NCBI GenBank assembly: GCA_005406025.1
Contig: BGZK01000858.1
Span: forward strand, 124,001 to 188,000
Length of the DNA: 64,000 nt
Direction: 5' to 3'
From: Eumeta japonica
Taxonomy: Eukaryota; Arthropoda; Insecta; Lepidoptera; Psychidae
Under the pieces are notes generated by a model. That model saw nothing but the letters and a program-made list of their open reading frames with translations. It was not told where the DNA came from and did no database searches. The stretch's first letter is position 1. Each line of letters begins with the position of its first letter. Position numbers and translations under genes: made by a program. Below are positions 1-10,619 of this stretch, one piece after another.

Positions 1-430
1 AGATCCGCGACACATTTGACAACCATTCTTCGTTCGCGGTAAGATGAACACTCGCCCGGTCAATATACCAATCGCTTTTGCAAAATTCACCATTCAGGAA
101 CACGGCGCTAAACGCATTACTTCTTGTACGTTCATTTTTGTTTGTATTCGATGAATTTTTGTTCGAAAATGTACACTGATTACGGTAATGCCCTGTTTGT
201 TTACATTTGTAGCAAGTTATGACTTTTGGTTTTGACATTGACATCTGGGCATTGTCTTTGGTTGAAGTGTTACCAACATTCCGGTTCTTCTTATAACTCG
301 CAAACGCACCACTGGAATTGACAGCGCTGTTGTCGCCACCATTTCCGCTTTCTTCCATGTCCAACAACTTCGTTTTAATGGCGTCTGCTGTCAATGGTAT
401 GCCGCAATGCTCGATCGCCATTATCATTGG
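1..430 (-). pseudogene. Copia Gag C-terminus with zinc knuckle and protease start
   Basis: This is the continuation of the Gag frame after the 1-nt shift. It contains a linker rich in S, N and K, then a CCHC zinc knuckle CYKCKQTGHYRNQC at 214-173 (spacing CX2CX4HX4C), which in this family binds the element's RNA. Further on is WYIDRASVHLTANEEWL, the position of the aspartic-protease active site. Family members normally show D-S-G-A-S there, but here the codons at 61-50 read D-R-A-S, so one residue of the catalytic triplet region is lost. The frame remains open to the window edge. The alteration would be expected to inactivate the protease. Confidence 0.8.
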
Positions 431-900
431 GGAATATTTTCTGTTAATCCCGCTAACAAAAGCGATGCGACCCACTCATCATTTATTTTGAAACCCGTAC
501 CACTCAATTTCTGGCTTGTTTCAATTATCTGTGTCACGTACGAAGTCATTGAAACACTATTCTCGAGCCGAATAGAAATCAAACTCCTCAGCAAACTGAT
601 CCTTCTTGTAAATCCTGAGTCATCGAATAGGTTTTTCAATTTCTTCCACAGCTCACGGGTCGTTTGCACACTTTTTATATGCACGTACAGCGACGAATCT
701 ATTGTAAGAATAAGTTTGGCTCTGGTTTTCGCGTCACCTGCTGCTCCTATTTCTTCTGGTACTGTCTCCGACTTGATGCAATCAGACATTCCCTCTAGAA
801 TCAAGAAATTCTCAGCCGCGAAAGCCCATTCACTGTAATTCTCCCTCCCTTTGAGTTTAGGCACACTGACAAGATAGTTCGTCGTCATTTTCACAGTCAC
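424..900 (-). pseudogene. Copia Gag, N-terminal part (frameshifted at its end)
   Basis: This is a 158-residue frame starting MTVKMTTNYLVSVPKLKG, with NYSEWAFAAENFL at about residues 21-33 and LWKKLKNLFDD at about 84-94. These features are typical of Copia/UBN2-type Gag proteins that assemble virus-like particles around retrotransposon RNA. The frame stops after LLLAGLTENIPQ. The next frame continues directly with PMIMAIEHCG, as family members do, so one C has apparently been lost from the C-run near 424-432. The start is chosen because the ATG lies about 80 bases downstream of the primer-binding site. I see no reason to treat it as a host gene. Confidence 0.88.
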
Positions 901-980
901 AGCGTTAATTACAGTTTATCTCAATCTGTAAAGTCTGTTTCACTAAGGATGTGAACAATTACGAGAAAAAACTTAAAAAG

Positions 981-995
981 ACTGGGCCCATAACC
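981..995 (-). promoter_or_regulatory. Primer-binding site, initiator-tRNA-Met internal (half-tRNA) type
   Basis: On the plus strand this reads ACTGGGCCCATAACC, which corresponds to the anticodon-arm part of initiator tRNA-Met. On the element's sense (minus) strand it is therefore complementary to that tRNA. Drosophila copia is known to prime reverse transcription from an internal cut of initiator tRNA-Met rather than its 3' end. The site lies between the candidate 5' LTR and gag, as expected. Confidence 0.8.
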
Positions 996-1241
996 TCTAA
1001 TAAATCAAATGCTTGAATCACCGATACGAACTGAACTTTATTTCAAAATTGACATTTGACCATAGATAATTACATACCATAGATAGATGAGGCGCTACTT
1101 GTATATATGAGTGATATTGTCGATACAAAATAGACATAAAATAACAAACTATCAAATTATTCTTATTCTTTGAATATAAAAAACGCAATCGCTTTATAAT
1201 TGATAAAATTATAGCTGAACATTCAAAATGAAAAACCTACA
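996..1241 (-). repeat. Candidate 5' LTR of the Copia element
   Basis: This stretch lies directly upstream of the primer-binding site on the minus strand. It would begin TGTAGG at 1241 and end next to the primer site, about 246 bp, close to the roughly 276 bp of Drosophila copia. A TATATA-like motif near 1101-1106 and an AATAAA signal at 1042-1037 (both read on the minus strand) fit a promoter followed by a polyadenylation signal. The 3' end does not show a clean CA, and the second LTR is outside the window, so the boundaries are tentative. Confidence 0.5.
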
Positions 1242-1246
1242 GACGA

Positions 1247-1282
1247 GCATAGAACCTCCTCCATTTTTTCTGAAGTCGGTTA
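1247..1282 (+). repeat. Terminus of an ACCGACTTC-type lepidopteran interspersed repeat
   Basis: The sequence runs ATAGAACCTCCTCC followed by a T-run and GAAGTCGGTTAA. I know this terminal motif, from memory, as very common in lepidopteran genomes. Related termini occur at about 1793-1828 (same orientation, degenerate) and 41047-41077 (opposite orientation). The Copia LTR abuts it on the left. The TE class of the family is not certain to me. Confidence 0.55.
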
Positions 1283-1489
1283 AGAATCATTTATAACCAG
1301 CGTGCAACTCATGACAATTTTAACAAGCCCAATATATAAGAATACATTGTTTTATTATAAATTCCAGTGCCTCCAGTGCCTATTTTCGCTTTCGTCCCCG
1401 GTACCATGCACGTCCAGAATCATTTGGTTAAATTTTGTGTATTATAATGAAATATCTTAACCGAGTCTTATCGCCATCCATGAAATACT

Positions 1490-1830
1490 TATCATAGGGG
1501 AGTTCCGGTCACCGTCTGTGGTCTTTTTCATGAGTTCCACGTACCTAAATGATGACTTTTAAATGCAAATGTTTGACTTATAGCTGAAAATGAAATGGCT
1601 ATAGCTACATTTTCCTATGATATTTGACGATGCTCCTAAATTCCTCATGGGTCTTACAATCACAAATAGATTTCCAAAAAATGATACCGGCCAAAAAGTG
1701 CTATCCTTTCAAATAAAAAAAGAACTTTTCAAATTTGTTATTAATTGCGGAGTTCTGAGGTAATAAACATATTAAAAAAAATTACAACAAAATTGAGAAC
1801 ACACTTCCTTTTTTTTTTAAGTCTGACAAT
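1490..1830 (+). repeat. Degenerate interspersed repeat ending in ACCGACTTC-type terminus
   Basis: The stretch has the wording seen near the end of the same family: a GGAGTTCTGAGGTAATAAACAT segment, an A-run, then AAATTGAGAACACACTTCC and a T-run followed by AAGTC. This looks like a decayed copy of the terminus at 1247-1282. The left boundary is uncertain. No coding potential is seen. Confidence 0.4.
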
Positions 1831-4096
1831 AATTTTTCAAATGCTGTTTATTTACGCTATTTCTTAAAACACAATTACTTTATTAATAAATAAACTGGTT
1901 GAATAACGTAATCAAAACAATAAAGTTAAATTAACAATAACAGTAATAGTACATTATTGTAAACGGCAACAAGGACAAGAAATGAAATCCCGACAAGCCA
2001 TTATTCTGGACGGCTTTTAACTTATTTCAAATATTTTGCAAATAATAATTATGATGAGAAATCCAGTATAGTAAGTTGAGAATGAAGAACACTGGCCAGT
2101 AAACGTGAATATAATCCTAAGTACTTGTCACTTAAGTCGCATGTGAGAAAAAATGTGCTCATCTCGATTATATTTCAGTTCTTATTAAGCTTTAGTTCAC
2201 TTTATACGGCACAGTTATTAATTTACACCGAATATTTTTGACTTGAAAATTTATTTAGGTAACACATACATTGAACTTTGTCAGCATCAATATATGTTAT
2301 CCAATCCAATTGCTGTCTCAACGTTAAGCTTAACATGTTAAAATTTTGGCTACGTCTGTGTAATCACAATCAATAGTGGATATTGGAATCGCTCCAAAAT
2401 CTTCATACTTAAATGAATCAGCCGCTCTCTATCAGTTTGTAGAACACGCTTAGTTACGTTGAAGGAAAGACCAAGTTTATTAGGCTAACGAAACGTATAA
2501 AAGATTTCAGAAAAAAGAAGCTAAAGATGAAAGATGTGGGCAGGAAAAAGCTTAATGCGCATATTAAGAGAAATGATTTCGACAAAAATGTTTAGCCAAA
2601 AGAGCTTTTCAGCTCAGCTTAAAGCTGGAAGGGACTTCGGTTGTCGACATTGAAATTATTAAAAAAAAAATCGGATAGGGCTATGTCGAGGCACACGGCC
2701 GTCCGTTGAACGTGAAACGTCTGCATCAGCGAGATGCTATTAGTGTTGATCGAAATGAAAACAAGGTTGAAATCGTTCTAAAAATTTTTCAACAAAACAG
2801 ACACTAAACGCCGACAGGTACAGCTGCGGTAGAGTTGCTCGCGAAGTCGGCGTCGTCTACCGAGCGTTCTGCGGAAACTTTGGGTCACTCCTGAAACCGT
2901 CCCACTAACTCGATTTTGTGCATGGGGATTTTTTCGCTTAGCCCATAATCCCCTCTATCTAACCATAACCTTGATTCATATTTCTGGCTGGGACTGGCAC
3001 GGCCTTAGGCTGACATACTGAATTTTCATAATTTTTTTCACCATTCCTGGTTGTTTGTAGCTATAATTATTGTTCAAATTACATTACATTTGTAATTACG
3101 CCTAATAGAATAATAAAACAGACCACATTCATCTTACTCGCCCGATGTACAGCGGTTGTATTTATGTTTCGAAGTACTTGCCCTGTCCTTACTCTTTACC
3201 GTTTTAATGTTCATCCTGACTATTCTACCCGTAGCAGTGAGTCAAGGTGTTTTAGTATTATTGAGTATTGATGCACACCAAGAAGCGAGGTTTCACAGGA
3301 CACTTGATCAGTTCACGTAATACATATGTCGCGCTTGAATCACAGAACAAGCGTTTTGTGAAACCTGGGCCTCTCGGCGCACACTGACGGCAAATAATAA
3401 CAAAACATCTGCTTAACTACTGTGGGTAGACGAATCGCTGGATAAAGATTTGTAGTTGAAGCAGCTGCAGTTTGTAGGAGTTGGTTCATATTTGTTGAGC
3501 TTGATCCAAACCTACTATTGCAAGAGCGGGTAGCCGTAACTTCCCCATAGTAACCGGGCAGTGTTTGTTCCTCTATGTTAGGACTCTACTTTTGTACTGA
3601 TTCCGTTACAAATGTAAAAAAAAATGAATATTTAACCTTTTTTTCAAGTTTGGTTTGTGGCATAACCCATCACCCAACTCAACCCAACCTATTTTATATG
3701 TTACTACGTTAGTTGCGTTTACTCGTACACAAACGTACTATCATTTTTATGTGTATTTACGATTATATGAATTAATTACACATGGACACACACACCCGCA
3801 TGCACGCACGCACACATGTGTGTGCGTGTGGATCGTTCGCATCGATCGTGCGTTCGGATCTCTTAATTGCATGTTTGTTGCTGTACATTTATATGTTAAA
3901 CAATTACTCACGAATCACAATTATTGTATTACCTTTCTACTATACACTGGTTACACACGTATTTTACAAAAACACACACATGTACATAAGTATCATTATA
4001 ACCCGAAAATCACATTTAAGAGCTTATTTACCGGTAACTATTAACTTATACATTGCACATCTATATTACTTTTGGTTAATAAAATTTTATCATTAT
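1831..4096. other. No gene seen; AT-rich, short CA/TG tract near 3785-3832
   Basis: No open frame here resembles a known protein. A CA-rich patch at about 3786-3832 contains a 10-bp inverted repeat CACGCACACA-TG-TGTGTGCGTG and accounts for the open frames overlapping it. Around 2640-2900 there is a somewhat GC-richer stretch with broken frames that I could not assign. The final part probably includes the 5' untranslated region of the LINE that follows. Confidence 0.5.
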
Positions 4097-4816
4097 ATTT
4101 GATAACCTAGCGAGCGATATTGACTCATTGTCTGTCTCTGACTTAATGCTTTGCGACTTAGACCAATGCTCTGCCTTAATCGAAGAGCCAAACAAAAACC
4201 TTAAAATACTAAGCCAGAATATCCGCAGCATAAATCATAATTTTCTAGGTTTTTTAACATATGCACAGCGATCACAAATAGACTGGGATGATTTGGTTCT
4301 AACGGAATGCTGGTTAACTACTGTAACCAATATTCCAAAATTAGATGATTATAATCAACATCGACTACACATAATCTTACCCAAAATTAAGATACGGTCA
4401 TGTTTATTAAAAATTCAATTAATTGTTTAGTCGAGGAGCCACAAGTTTTCAATGCAAATTGTGTAACGATAAAAAATGACAAACACACACTTATTCTTTC
4501 CATTTATCGCCCGCTCGCTCGCTCAAATGTATTATTTTTATGTTCTTTAAACGAATTATTAGCTACTTCATCGTCCTTTACTAATATCATAATTTGCGGT
4601 GATATAAATATAGACATAAGTCATAATACTAGTGACCGAAATTACTCTTATTATTTGGAGTTACTCGCCTTTTGTGGACTTTTTCCAGCACACAACTTGC
4701 CTACTCATGGAAATACACGTCTAGATCACATTATGATCAAACCTAAACTAACCTCAAAAGTCTTAGTTGCTCAGACAACATTAACTGATCATTATTCAGT
4801 AATTCTTTGTCTCTAA
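4097..4816 (+). pseudogene. LINE endonuclease domain (exo/endo/phosphatase fold), frameshifted
   Basis: The first frame (to 4430) carries LKILSQNIRSINHNF, the N-terminal strand with the conserved Asn, and DDLVLTECWL, the position of the catalytic Glu. After a frameshift at about 4400-4430 the second frame gives LILSIYRPLARSN, IIICGDINIDI (GDxN motif), THGNTRLDHIMIK (conserved LDH) and LTDHYSVILCL, the C-terminal TDH motif. All the landmark motifs are in family order, so this is the target-nicking endonuclease of the LINE. The frame is open upstream of the ATG at 4128, back to about 4097. Confidence 0.85.
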
Positions 4817-4885
4817 TACTGCTTCTCTTCTGTACATAAACTTTGTGTTATTACTCATGTTAATCTAAAAGCTGTTTCTGTAGAG

Positions 4886-5390
4886 ATGAAAACTATCGAC
4901 TTTAGCCCTATATACGAAGAAACTGATCCCAATACAGCTACCATGTTCATATCCTTACTGCAAAAAGTTATTTTACACAACCCTGAAATAATAAAATACT
5001 CTAAAAGAAAGCATATTATTAAGCCATGGATTACCCCGGGTATGTTCAGATGCATTAGAAATAGATATAACCTACACAAAAAATTCAAAAGCTCACCTGA
5101 TGATCATATCCTCTGTACTACTTATATTAGATACAGAAATTTTCGTAATCGTATTATTAAAAAAGTTAAACAAGAATTCGAAAAAAATGAATAAAAGCAG
5201 GCAACTCGGGATAATAAAAAACTCTGGGAGGTAATTAACCGTGTTACATCCAGACTTAAACCTAAGAATACAGTCATTGAATTAATAAATAATGACAAAA
5301 GTATCGATGACGTTAACCATTTCTTTGCCCACAGGAAAACACCTAGCGGAGAAACTTATTTCGAACTCTACAGCCCCAAAATTTAACACT
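4886..5390 (+). pseudogene. LINE linker between endonuclease and reverse transcriptase
   Basis: The frame at 4886-5194 includes KPWITPGMFRCIRNRYNLHKKF and FRNRIIKKVKQEFEK. This is the basic 'KPWIT.G...SI..R' linker common between the endonuclease and RT in this LINE group. It stops at 5192 and continues in other frames (LWEVINRVTSRLKPKN, then DVNHFFAHRKTPSG) to about 5390. The pieces are recognisable but interrupted. Confidence 0.7.
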
Positions 5391-5459
5391 AATCAATCTA
5401 CCATAATTACAATCGATGGCTTTACTGCCTACAGATCACGAAGAAATAGAATTACTCAT

Positions 5460-6535
5460 AATGAGCCTTAAACGTGATTTCACAGCTGGTTAGGATAATA
5501 TTTCTTCAAATTTACTCATTCAAAATAAGTACCTTGTAGTTCCACCAATTACTCATATTTGTAATTTGTCACTTTCAACAGGTGTTTTTCCAATGGCTTT
5601 TAAGAAATCTATAACACATCCGATTTTTAAAAGTGGCGATAAGCGTGCGGTAAGTAATTATCAACTCATCTCTATACTTCCTGCTATCTCTAAAATCTTG
5701 GAACGCTTAATGAATAATAGATTAATCAATTATTTAGAAATGAAAAGTCTTCTTTCATCGTTTTAGTATGACTTTCAATCAGGGAAAATTACATCAAATG
5801 CGGTGCATGAATTATTAAAATTTATTGTTCATAACTTAGATAGTAAAAATAAAACTTTAGCTGTATTTCTGGATCTCACAAAAGCTTTTAATATGGTGTG
5901 CATTCCCCTACTTTTGCATAAAATGGAGTCATTAAGTATTAAAGATACACAACCACAATTATTTGATGATTATTTGTCCTCACGCTCACAATGTGTTAAA
6001 ATTGACAATAGGATAAGTGATGACCTTCCTATGACTTACGGTGTCCCCCAAGAGACTATACTGGGTCCCACTTTATTTTTTATGTATATCAACGATCTTT
6101 GCCAAATAAAATTTACAAATGGAAAAATTATAACCTTTGCTGATGACACAGTACTACTTTTTAATGCAAAACATTGGTCGGAGCTATTTCAGAATGCACA
6201 ATCAGGACTGAATTCAGTTTGTGTGTGGTTAAAAAATAATATCTTAACTCTAAGCCCAGAAAAATCTAAAAACATAGTTTTTTTCTATCACCAATACACT
6301 CAGACCCATAAACGAATACTATTTAATGATCCACAAATGTAGCCATTTACGAAAAAGTTGCTTATGTCCTAAATTAGAGAAAGTGGAAGAATATAAATAT
6401 CTTGGTGTTCTTATCGACTATAGACTTAGCTTCCGACTACACGTTGACTTACTTGCAAGTAGAATTCGCAGGCTTATTTACATTTTTAAAACACTGAGGC
6501 ACATCGCTGATTTTTCTACTCTTAAAACTGTCTAA
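5460..6535 (+). pseudogene. LINE reverse transcriptase domain, several stops and frameshifts
   Basis: Successive frames at 5566-5766, 5803-6342 and 6326-6535 give FKSGDKRAVSNYQLISILPAI (RT motif 1-2), AVFLDLTKAFNMV (motif A with the first catalytic Asp), VPQETILGPTLFFMYIND (motif B; the family normally has GS where ETI begins) and FADDT at 6136-6150 (motif C, catalytic pair). Downstream come LKNNILTLSPEKSKNIVF and YKYLGVLIDYRLSF (motifs D-E). The catalytic Asp residues survive but the frame has a stop at about 5764 and a shift near 6326-6342. It is homologous to jockey/CR1-type RT. Confidence 0.88.
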
Positions 6536-6539
6536 TACT

Positions 6540-6946
6540 CTCTTTGTGAATACCTTGTACTTTATTGCATTACGTCTTGGGGCGGCGCATGTAAAACCAG
6601 TATTATAAACTTAAAACGGGCTCAAAGATTAGTACTGAAGGTCAGCTCTTTTCTTCCTTTTAGACATCCCACCTCAAAACTGTACAAAATCTGTAAAGTC
6701 TTAACAGTCCGTTAACTATTTATTCTGAACACAGTTCTTAAAGAGCACTCGGTGCTCACATTCGATGCAGCACTCATAGATTTAAAACGTGGAAATGTAT
6801 GCCCACTAAACAGAACTTCGACTACATTTACACAACCTTTCTATGAGTTTTTGACACCGTACCTAAATAACAAATTGAATAAATCCCTGTCAATATATGA
6901 CTTAACGAAATATGGGTGTAAACACAAAGTCAATCAGTTTTATTGA
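6540..6946 (+). pseudogene. LINE C-terminal region
   Basis: Broken frames after the RT include EYLVLYCITSWGGACKTSI, matching the '..Y.I..WGG' segment after the RT thumb in this LINE group. A last frame (6752-6946) ends in KYGCKHKVNQFY, with the stop just after it. The following sequence to about 7380 has no coding features and is taken as the 3' untranslated region. Confidence 0.6.
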
Positions 6947-7406
6947 AGCAAAACTATGATGACACTAGAGGTTCTTTTGAACATCATAACATGAAATTTA
7001 GGAATATAATTTTTTAAATTTTAATTATATTTTATTATTTTTGTTTTCATATCATTAATTTACATATTTCATTGTTTTCGTCAAATGGCAAGTCGTTTGA
7101 AAAGTGTTGCTTCTATTTATATTTTTTTAATATGTCCTACTCTGAATGAACGTACATAAGCTCTTAACATGCGGTACATATGTACTACATACACTTTCTT
7201 TATACATTCATAATAAACATGCTCGTGACCGTGATGCTCAAGGATGGGTACCTAGAAACCTATAACATAAGTTGAACTTAGTTTGAGTTCCAGTCCCCCA
7301 CAATAATTTCTAATGTAGCACATTTGTTGTAATTTTGCATTCTAAACTATTGTGGAGGAAAATAAAGAATTACTATTATGTATATAAGTTCGTACGTGCT
7401 TGCGTG

Positions 7407-7476
7407 TTGTAGAAAAAGCGTGGGTTGCTTTGTGCCACATTTTTCGTATATAGAGCAACCCACGCTTATTCCACAA
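7407..7476. repeat. Imperfect 23-bp inverted repeat (hairpin, 24-nt loop)
   Basis: The left arm at 7407-7429 and right arm at 7454-7476 match at 21 of 23 positions around the core AGCGTGGGTTGCT. The 70-nt stem-loop is pre-miRNA-like in size but could equally be the ends of a tiny MITE remnant. It lies about 25 bp after the 3' end of the LINE. Confidence 0.7.
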
Positions 7477-9479
7477 TAATACTAGTATTTTTCGTCATTG
7501 TTCACTATTTTTTTCAGCTTATATTAAGAATTATTTTTCACTTTTAGTTTGCGTGGTTTTTTTAGACTATATTTATTTCTCCTTTTTCTCGGTATCGCAC
7601 TCAACGGACTATAAAAATCTTTTAAAAATATATACTTGATCTCTTTATGACTTTCGTTATTTCTTATTCTGAATTAAGATTTGTACATGCAAATTGCCAC
7701 GACAGTTATTCCAAATTTCTACGGTTTAACAAATAGTAAAAATCCATCCAGAAATGGTCTACAACATACAGATACGTTGATGTACATATAAGTAATAGTT
7801 TCAAAATCGTTTCATTATTCTGATTGAAATTAGATTTCGTTAACTTAAATCAAAATTAACTGACACAGATTGACGAAAATTAACGATAATTTAAGTAAAT
7901 GGAAATAATGATATATAAGATATAAATAAGTTCTAAAGGGTTTAAACACTTTTAAAAAATGAACAAGTGTCTTGAAAAATTTCTAGCCGTATCAAAAGCC
8001 GTAAACATATCTTTTCAAGGATTAATCAAGATTATCGTGATAACAAAGAAATTGCTTCCAAATAGAAAAGAAGTCTTTTCTGGAGTGAATTTAGACAAGG
8101 TTTAATTCACTTGATTCCCATAATTACTCTATGTTTGACTCATTTTCATATACGAGTTGGTTTTAACAGTCATCAACATGGTTATATTATATTAGTATAT
8201 TCAGATTAAAATACGTTCCTAGCAATATCATTAACATAACAATTAATCTTACCGATATTCAATAAATCATTGATATACAGATCAGAATAAGAGACAGCTG
8301 CTGACTTGAAGGATGCCGGTATTCACGAGCTAGAGATCAGGGTACGAACCGTCAATCACTACTTTGATACTCCATACCAAAGGGAAATTGTCCAATTGCA
8401 CAATTTTTCGAGAAGCATTAGAAGAAGCGGTTTACGATAAACATCTAAACGTTAGTACATCAAAGTTCCCTTCTTCTAACTGCTCCCACCAAAAGGTGGG
8501 TCAACAAAGTAAGAAGATAACCAGCTAAGCGGCCACGATCCAAACCGTATTGTCGGTCCATTATCAACTGATGTTCCCTTAGTGGTTCAGAAGCTGACGG
8601 TTATTAATAGAGTCCATTATTTTAAAGAACAAGAAGGCAATTGCGATATGTCTGTAATATATTGCATTTGAGTCGTAGTCGTCGTAATAGTGCACCAAAA
8701 TAGTCTTTCAGGCACAAAATCGATGGCAACTCTTAAGCACACTTTTTATCAAGATATTCCGTCAACATGTTTCATCAAGATCACGCAACTTTCATATAGC
8801 AAAGGAAAAGAATGGATGCATGTACTCTACGTATGGATATTTTAATATGGAGATTTGGGAGATGAATTACTGTGATTAAATTCTTATACTCAAAAATAGG
8901 CAGAGGTTTCATGCCTATAAGACAGCCTTCCTTATTCTTTTGAAAAATGGGTCAGTGAATCATCTTCATTGTCCAAGGATGGAAACGATAGTTGGAAAAA
9001 AAAATAGTTTGGACAGTTTTGACAAGAGAACAAAAATAAATGAGTCTCAAAGGGTGGCGCGCCAGTTACACGTTAATCCGGGCAATGTACTAGTATTTAA
9101 ATGGACATATTTTTTATAGAGCCTAGACCTAGAGTGGCACTTCTTTTTAATAAGTTTGCATTTCCAATACCCAATTATTAGATATTACACACTTAATACA
9201 AATCATTCAACATAGAGGGCATTAAAGTTACCTTAAACCAAAACTTCTGCGGAGAAGATCTACTCGAGTACGAAGTCAATCGCTATCTGAATGTACTCAA
9301 CGAGTTTATAAATTAACAAAAAAAGATTGGAAAAGAAATATGGTCCTCTTTACTTCCAAAAATAACAAACAAATCTTACAAAGCGTACAGACATACATCT
9401 GTATGGAGCTCAAAAACTGCATTTAATTATAGCTCGAGTGGTATAGATGGAACAAATCAGCCAAAGAAGAAACATGTGT
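7477..9479. other. No gene seen
   Basis: This is AT-rich sequence with no recognisable coding motif on either strand. Slightly GC-richer patches at about 8300-8610 and 8700-8830 contain only short, broken frames. A fragment near 8765-8795 superficially resembles the FxQDxA segment of Tc1-like transposases but has no support from flanking motifs. Confidence 0.4.
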
Positions 9480-9985
9480 CGAATGTTAGCAAAGCCGGTT
9501 TCTTCGTCTTGAGGTAGTGGTAGACGGCATATAAGTTCGAATGAAATCCTAATTTTTTAATGGAAGTTTTAAAGAGCGATTGAGTATGCCGACTACCAGA
9601 CAGTCACCGTCGCCCAAGGATACGTACAACCCCGGAAGACTTACTCGTCTTTTACCAGCCTCTAAAAAAGGAGTACGCTCATTTCTTTCATACGCTCGTT
9701 CAATTTTATTTTTGTTCACTGGGAATGCCGTCAACGGTAAGCAATTCCAAAATTTTACCGTACATAGCAAAAAATTGCGCATGAAACGTATGATGGTATA
9801 ACTCCGGCCATGAAGATGGTGCTGATGATAACGGAATGATGACGGAAATCAGCAGCAGGAACAAAGTAGGATAGTTCTTCAAAGCATTTTCCCTCGTAGT
9901 ATGTAACGAATATTGAGAAAATCCATATAAAATGTAAGGGGAGGTACCATTGATAGTTCTGCTTCATCGATCCTCGGCAGATATA
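9480..9985 (-). pseudogene. Jockey-type LINE, C-terminal remnant
   Basis: On the minus strand, frame pieces read YYEGKCFEELSYFVPAADFRH (about 9905-9840) and then MRNFLLCTVKFWNCLPLTAFP (9782-9720). These match the conserved C-terminus of lepidopteran jockey-type LINE proteins, where the segments '..GECSEEL..LIPAADFRHR', 'FLP.T..LWN.LP..VFP' and 'FKKRAY..L' occur in that order. The last part here, ending SLGDGDCLVVGILNRSLK, fits the frame just before the stop. The RT itself is absent. A related fragment lies on the opposite strand at 46545-47150. Confidence 0.75.
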
Positions 9986-10619
9986 ATGGGTGTGTGTATG
10001 ACCTACCCTAAAATTTGACAGGTGGCTAGTGCAAAAACGCTTCTTAGTGTAGCGTCTCTTTCGAAGCTGCTGTCATACCTGACAGAACAAAAATATAACA
10101 CCAGAATTGTAAATTATTCTACGAAATGCATCTCGAAGAGGTACTAGTTCTGTATTGTATGACATTGTAACCAAATCGGCTCCGGCATGGTTCTAGTGTA
10201 TACATACGCATCACGTACTAACCTATCCCAAAAACCCAAAAAACAATATTTGATGTGAAACTTAAGAGCAGAGAGTACGGCCCAATAATCATAACGTCAC
10301 ATTCACGTTGGCACCTCCGCTTAATATTATCGATTTAGTTGGTTAAGTACAATATTTAACTATGACATAAAATTAACTATTCCGCACGCGTGCAACTTAC
10401 GATCACGGGCTCTAAATGTCGTTTGAAAGACTTCCTCGGGGGCATATTTATGTTTACATTATTTACGCGAATACACCTTCCCTGTTTCGGTAAACTTACA
10501 AGTTAGAAATTAAGGTAAGCATTAATAATAACAACGGTAAAAACAAGGCTTACCCTACAATATTTTTTTTAGGGTATTTCACAATTTGAATTCATGAAGT
10601 CTTTTCGGTTGATTAAGTT
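9986..10619. other. No gene seen
   Basis: Short, mixed-composition sequence with no recognised motif. An AT-rich T-run near 10562-10570 precedes the repeat complex. Confidence 0.4.

Larger units (their letters stand above)
1..1241 (-). mobile_element. Copia-type LTR retrotransposon, 5' part, decayed, cut by window edge
   Basis: Read on the minus strand, the order is candidate 5' LTR (about 1241 to 996), primer-binding site (995-981), gag start near 900, zinc knuckle (214-173), then the beginning of protease (about 78-22), which runs off the left edge. This is the Ty1/Copia order. Integrase, reverse transcriptase and the 3' LTR would lie beyond position 1 and cannot be assessed. The coding part carries at least one frameshift and an altered protease active site, so the copy is probably not autonomous. 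The right end abuts the terminus of another interspersed repeat (about 1247-1282), which suggests the element landed in that repeat. Target-site duplication cannot be checked because the other end is missing. Confidence 0.85.
4097..7380 (+). mobile_element. Non-LTR retrotransposon (jockey/CR1-like LINE), near full-length second ORF, disabled
   Basis: A continuous run of broken plus-strand frames encodes, in order, an apurinic-type endonuclease (about 4097-4816), a linker (4886-5390), a reverse transcriptase (about 5460-6535) and a C-terminal region (6540-6946). After this come about 430 bp of AT-rich 3' untranslated sequence ending in AATAAAGAATTACTATTATG near 7362-7380. The domain order is that of jockey/CR1-group LINEs, which nick target DNA and copy their RNA in place. 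Several stops and frameshifts make it defective. I see no separate ORF1 upstream, so the 5' end is either truncated or too decayed to recognise. Confidence 0.88.

Noticed and set aside
407..838. 143-codon plus-strand frame
   Set aside because: It is the antisense shadow of Copia Gag on the minus strand.
3655..4102. Overlapping frames of 129 and 106 codons
   Set aside because: They are kept open by a CA/TG-rich tract and AT-rich sequence, with no domain. They lie just upstream of the LINE and are not its known first ORF by any motif.
8740..8830. FHQDHATF-like wording resembling a Tc1-type transposase motif
   Set aside because: Isolated; no flanking DDE motifs, helix-turn-helix or terminal repeats were found within 1 kb.
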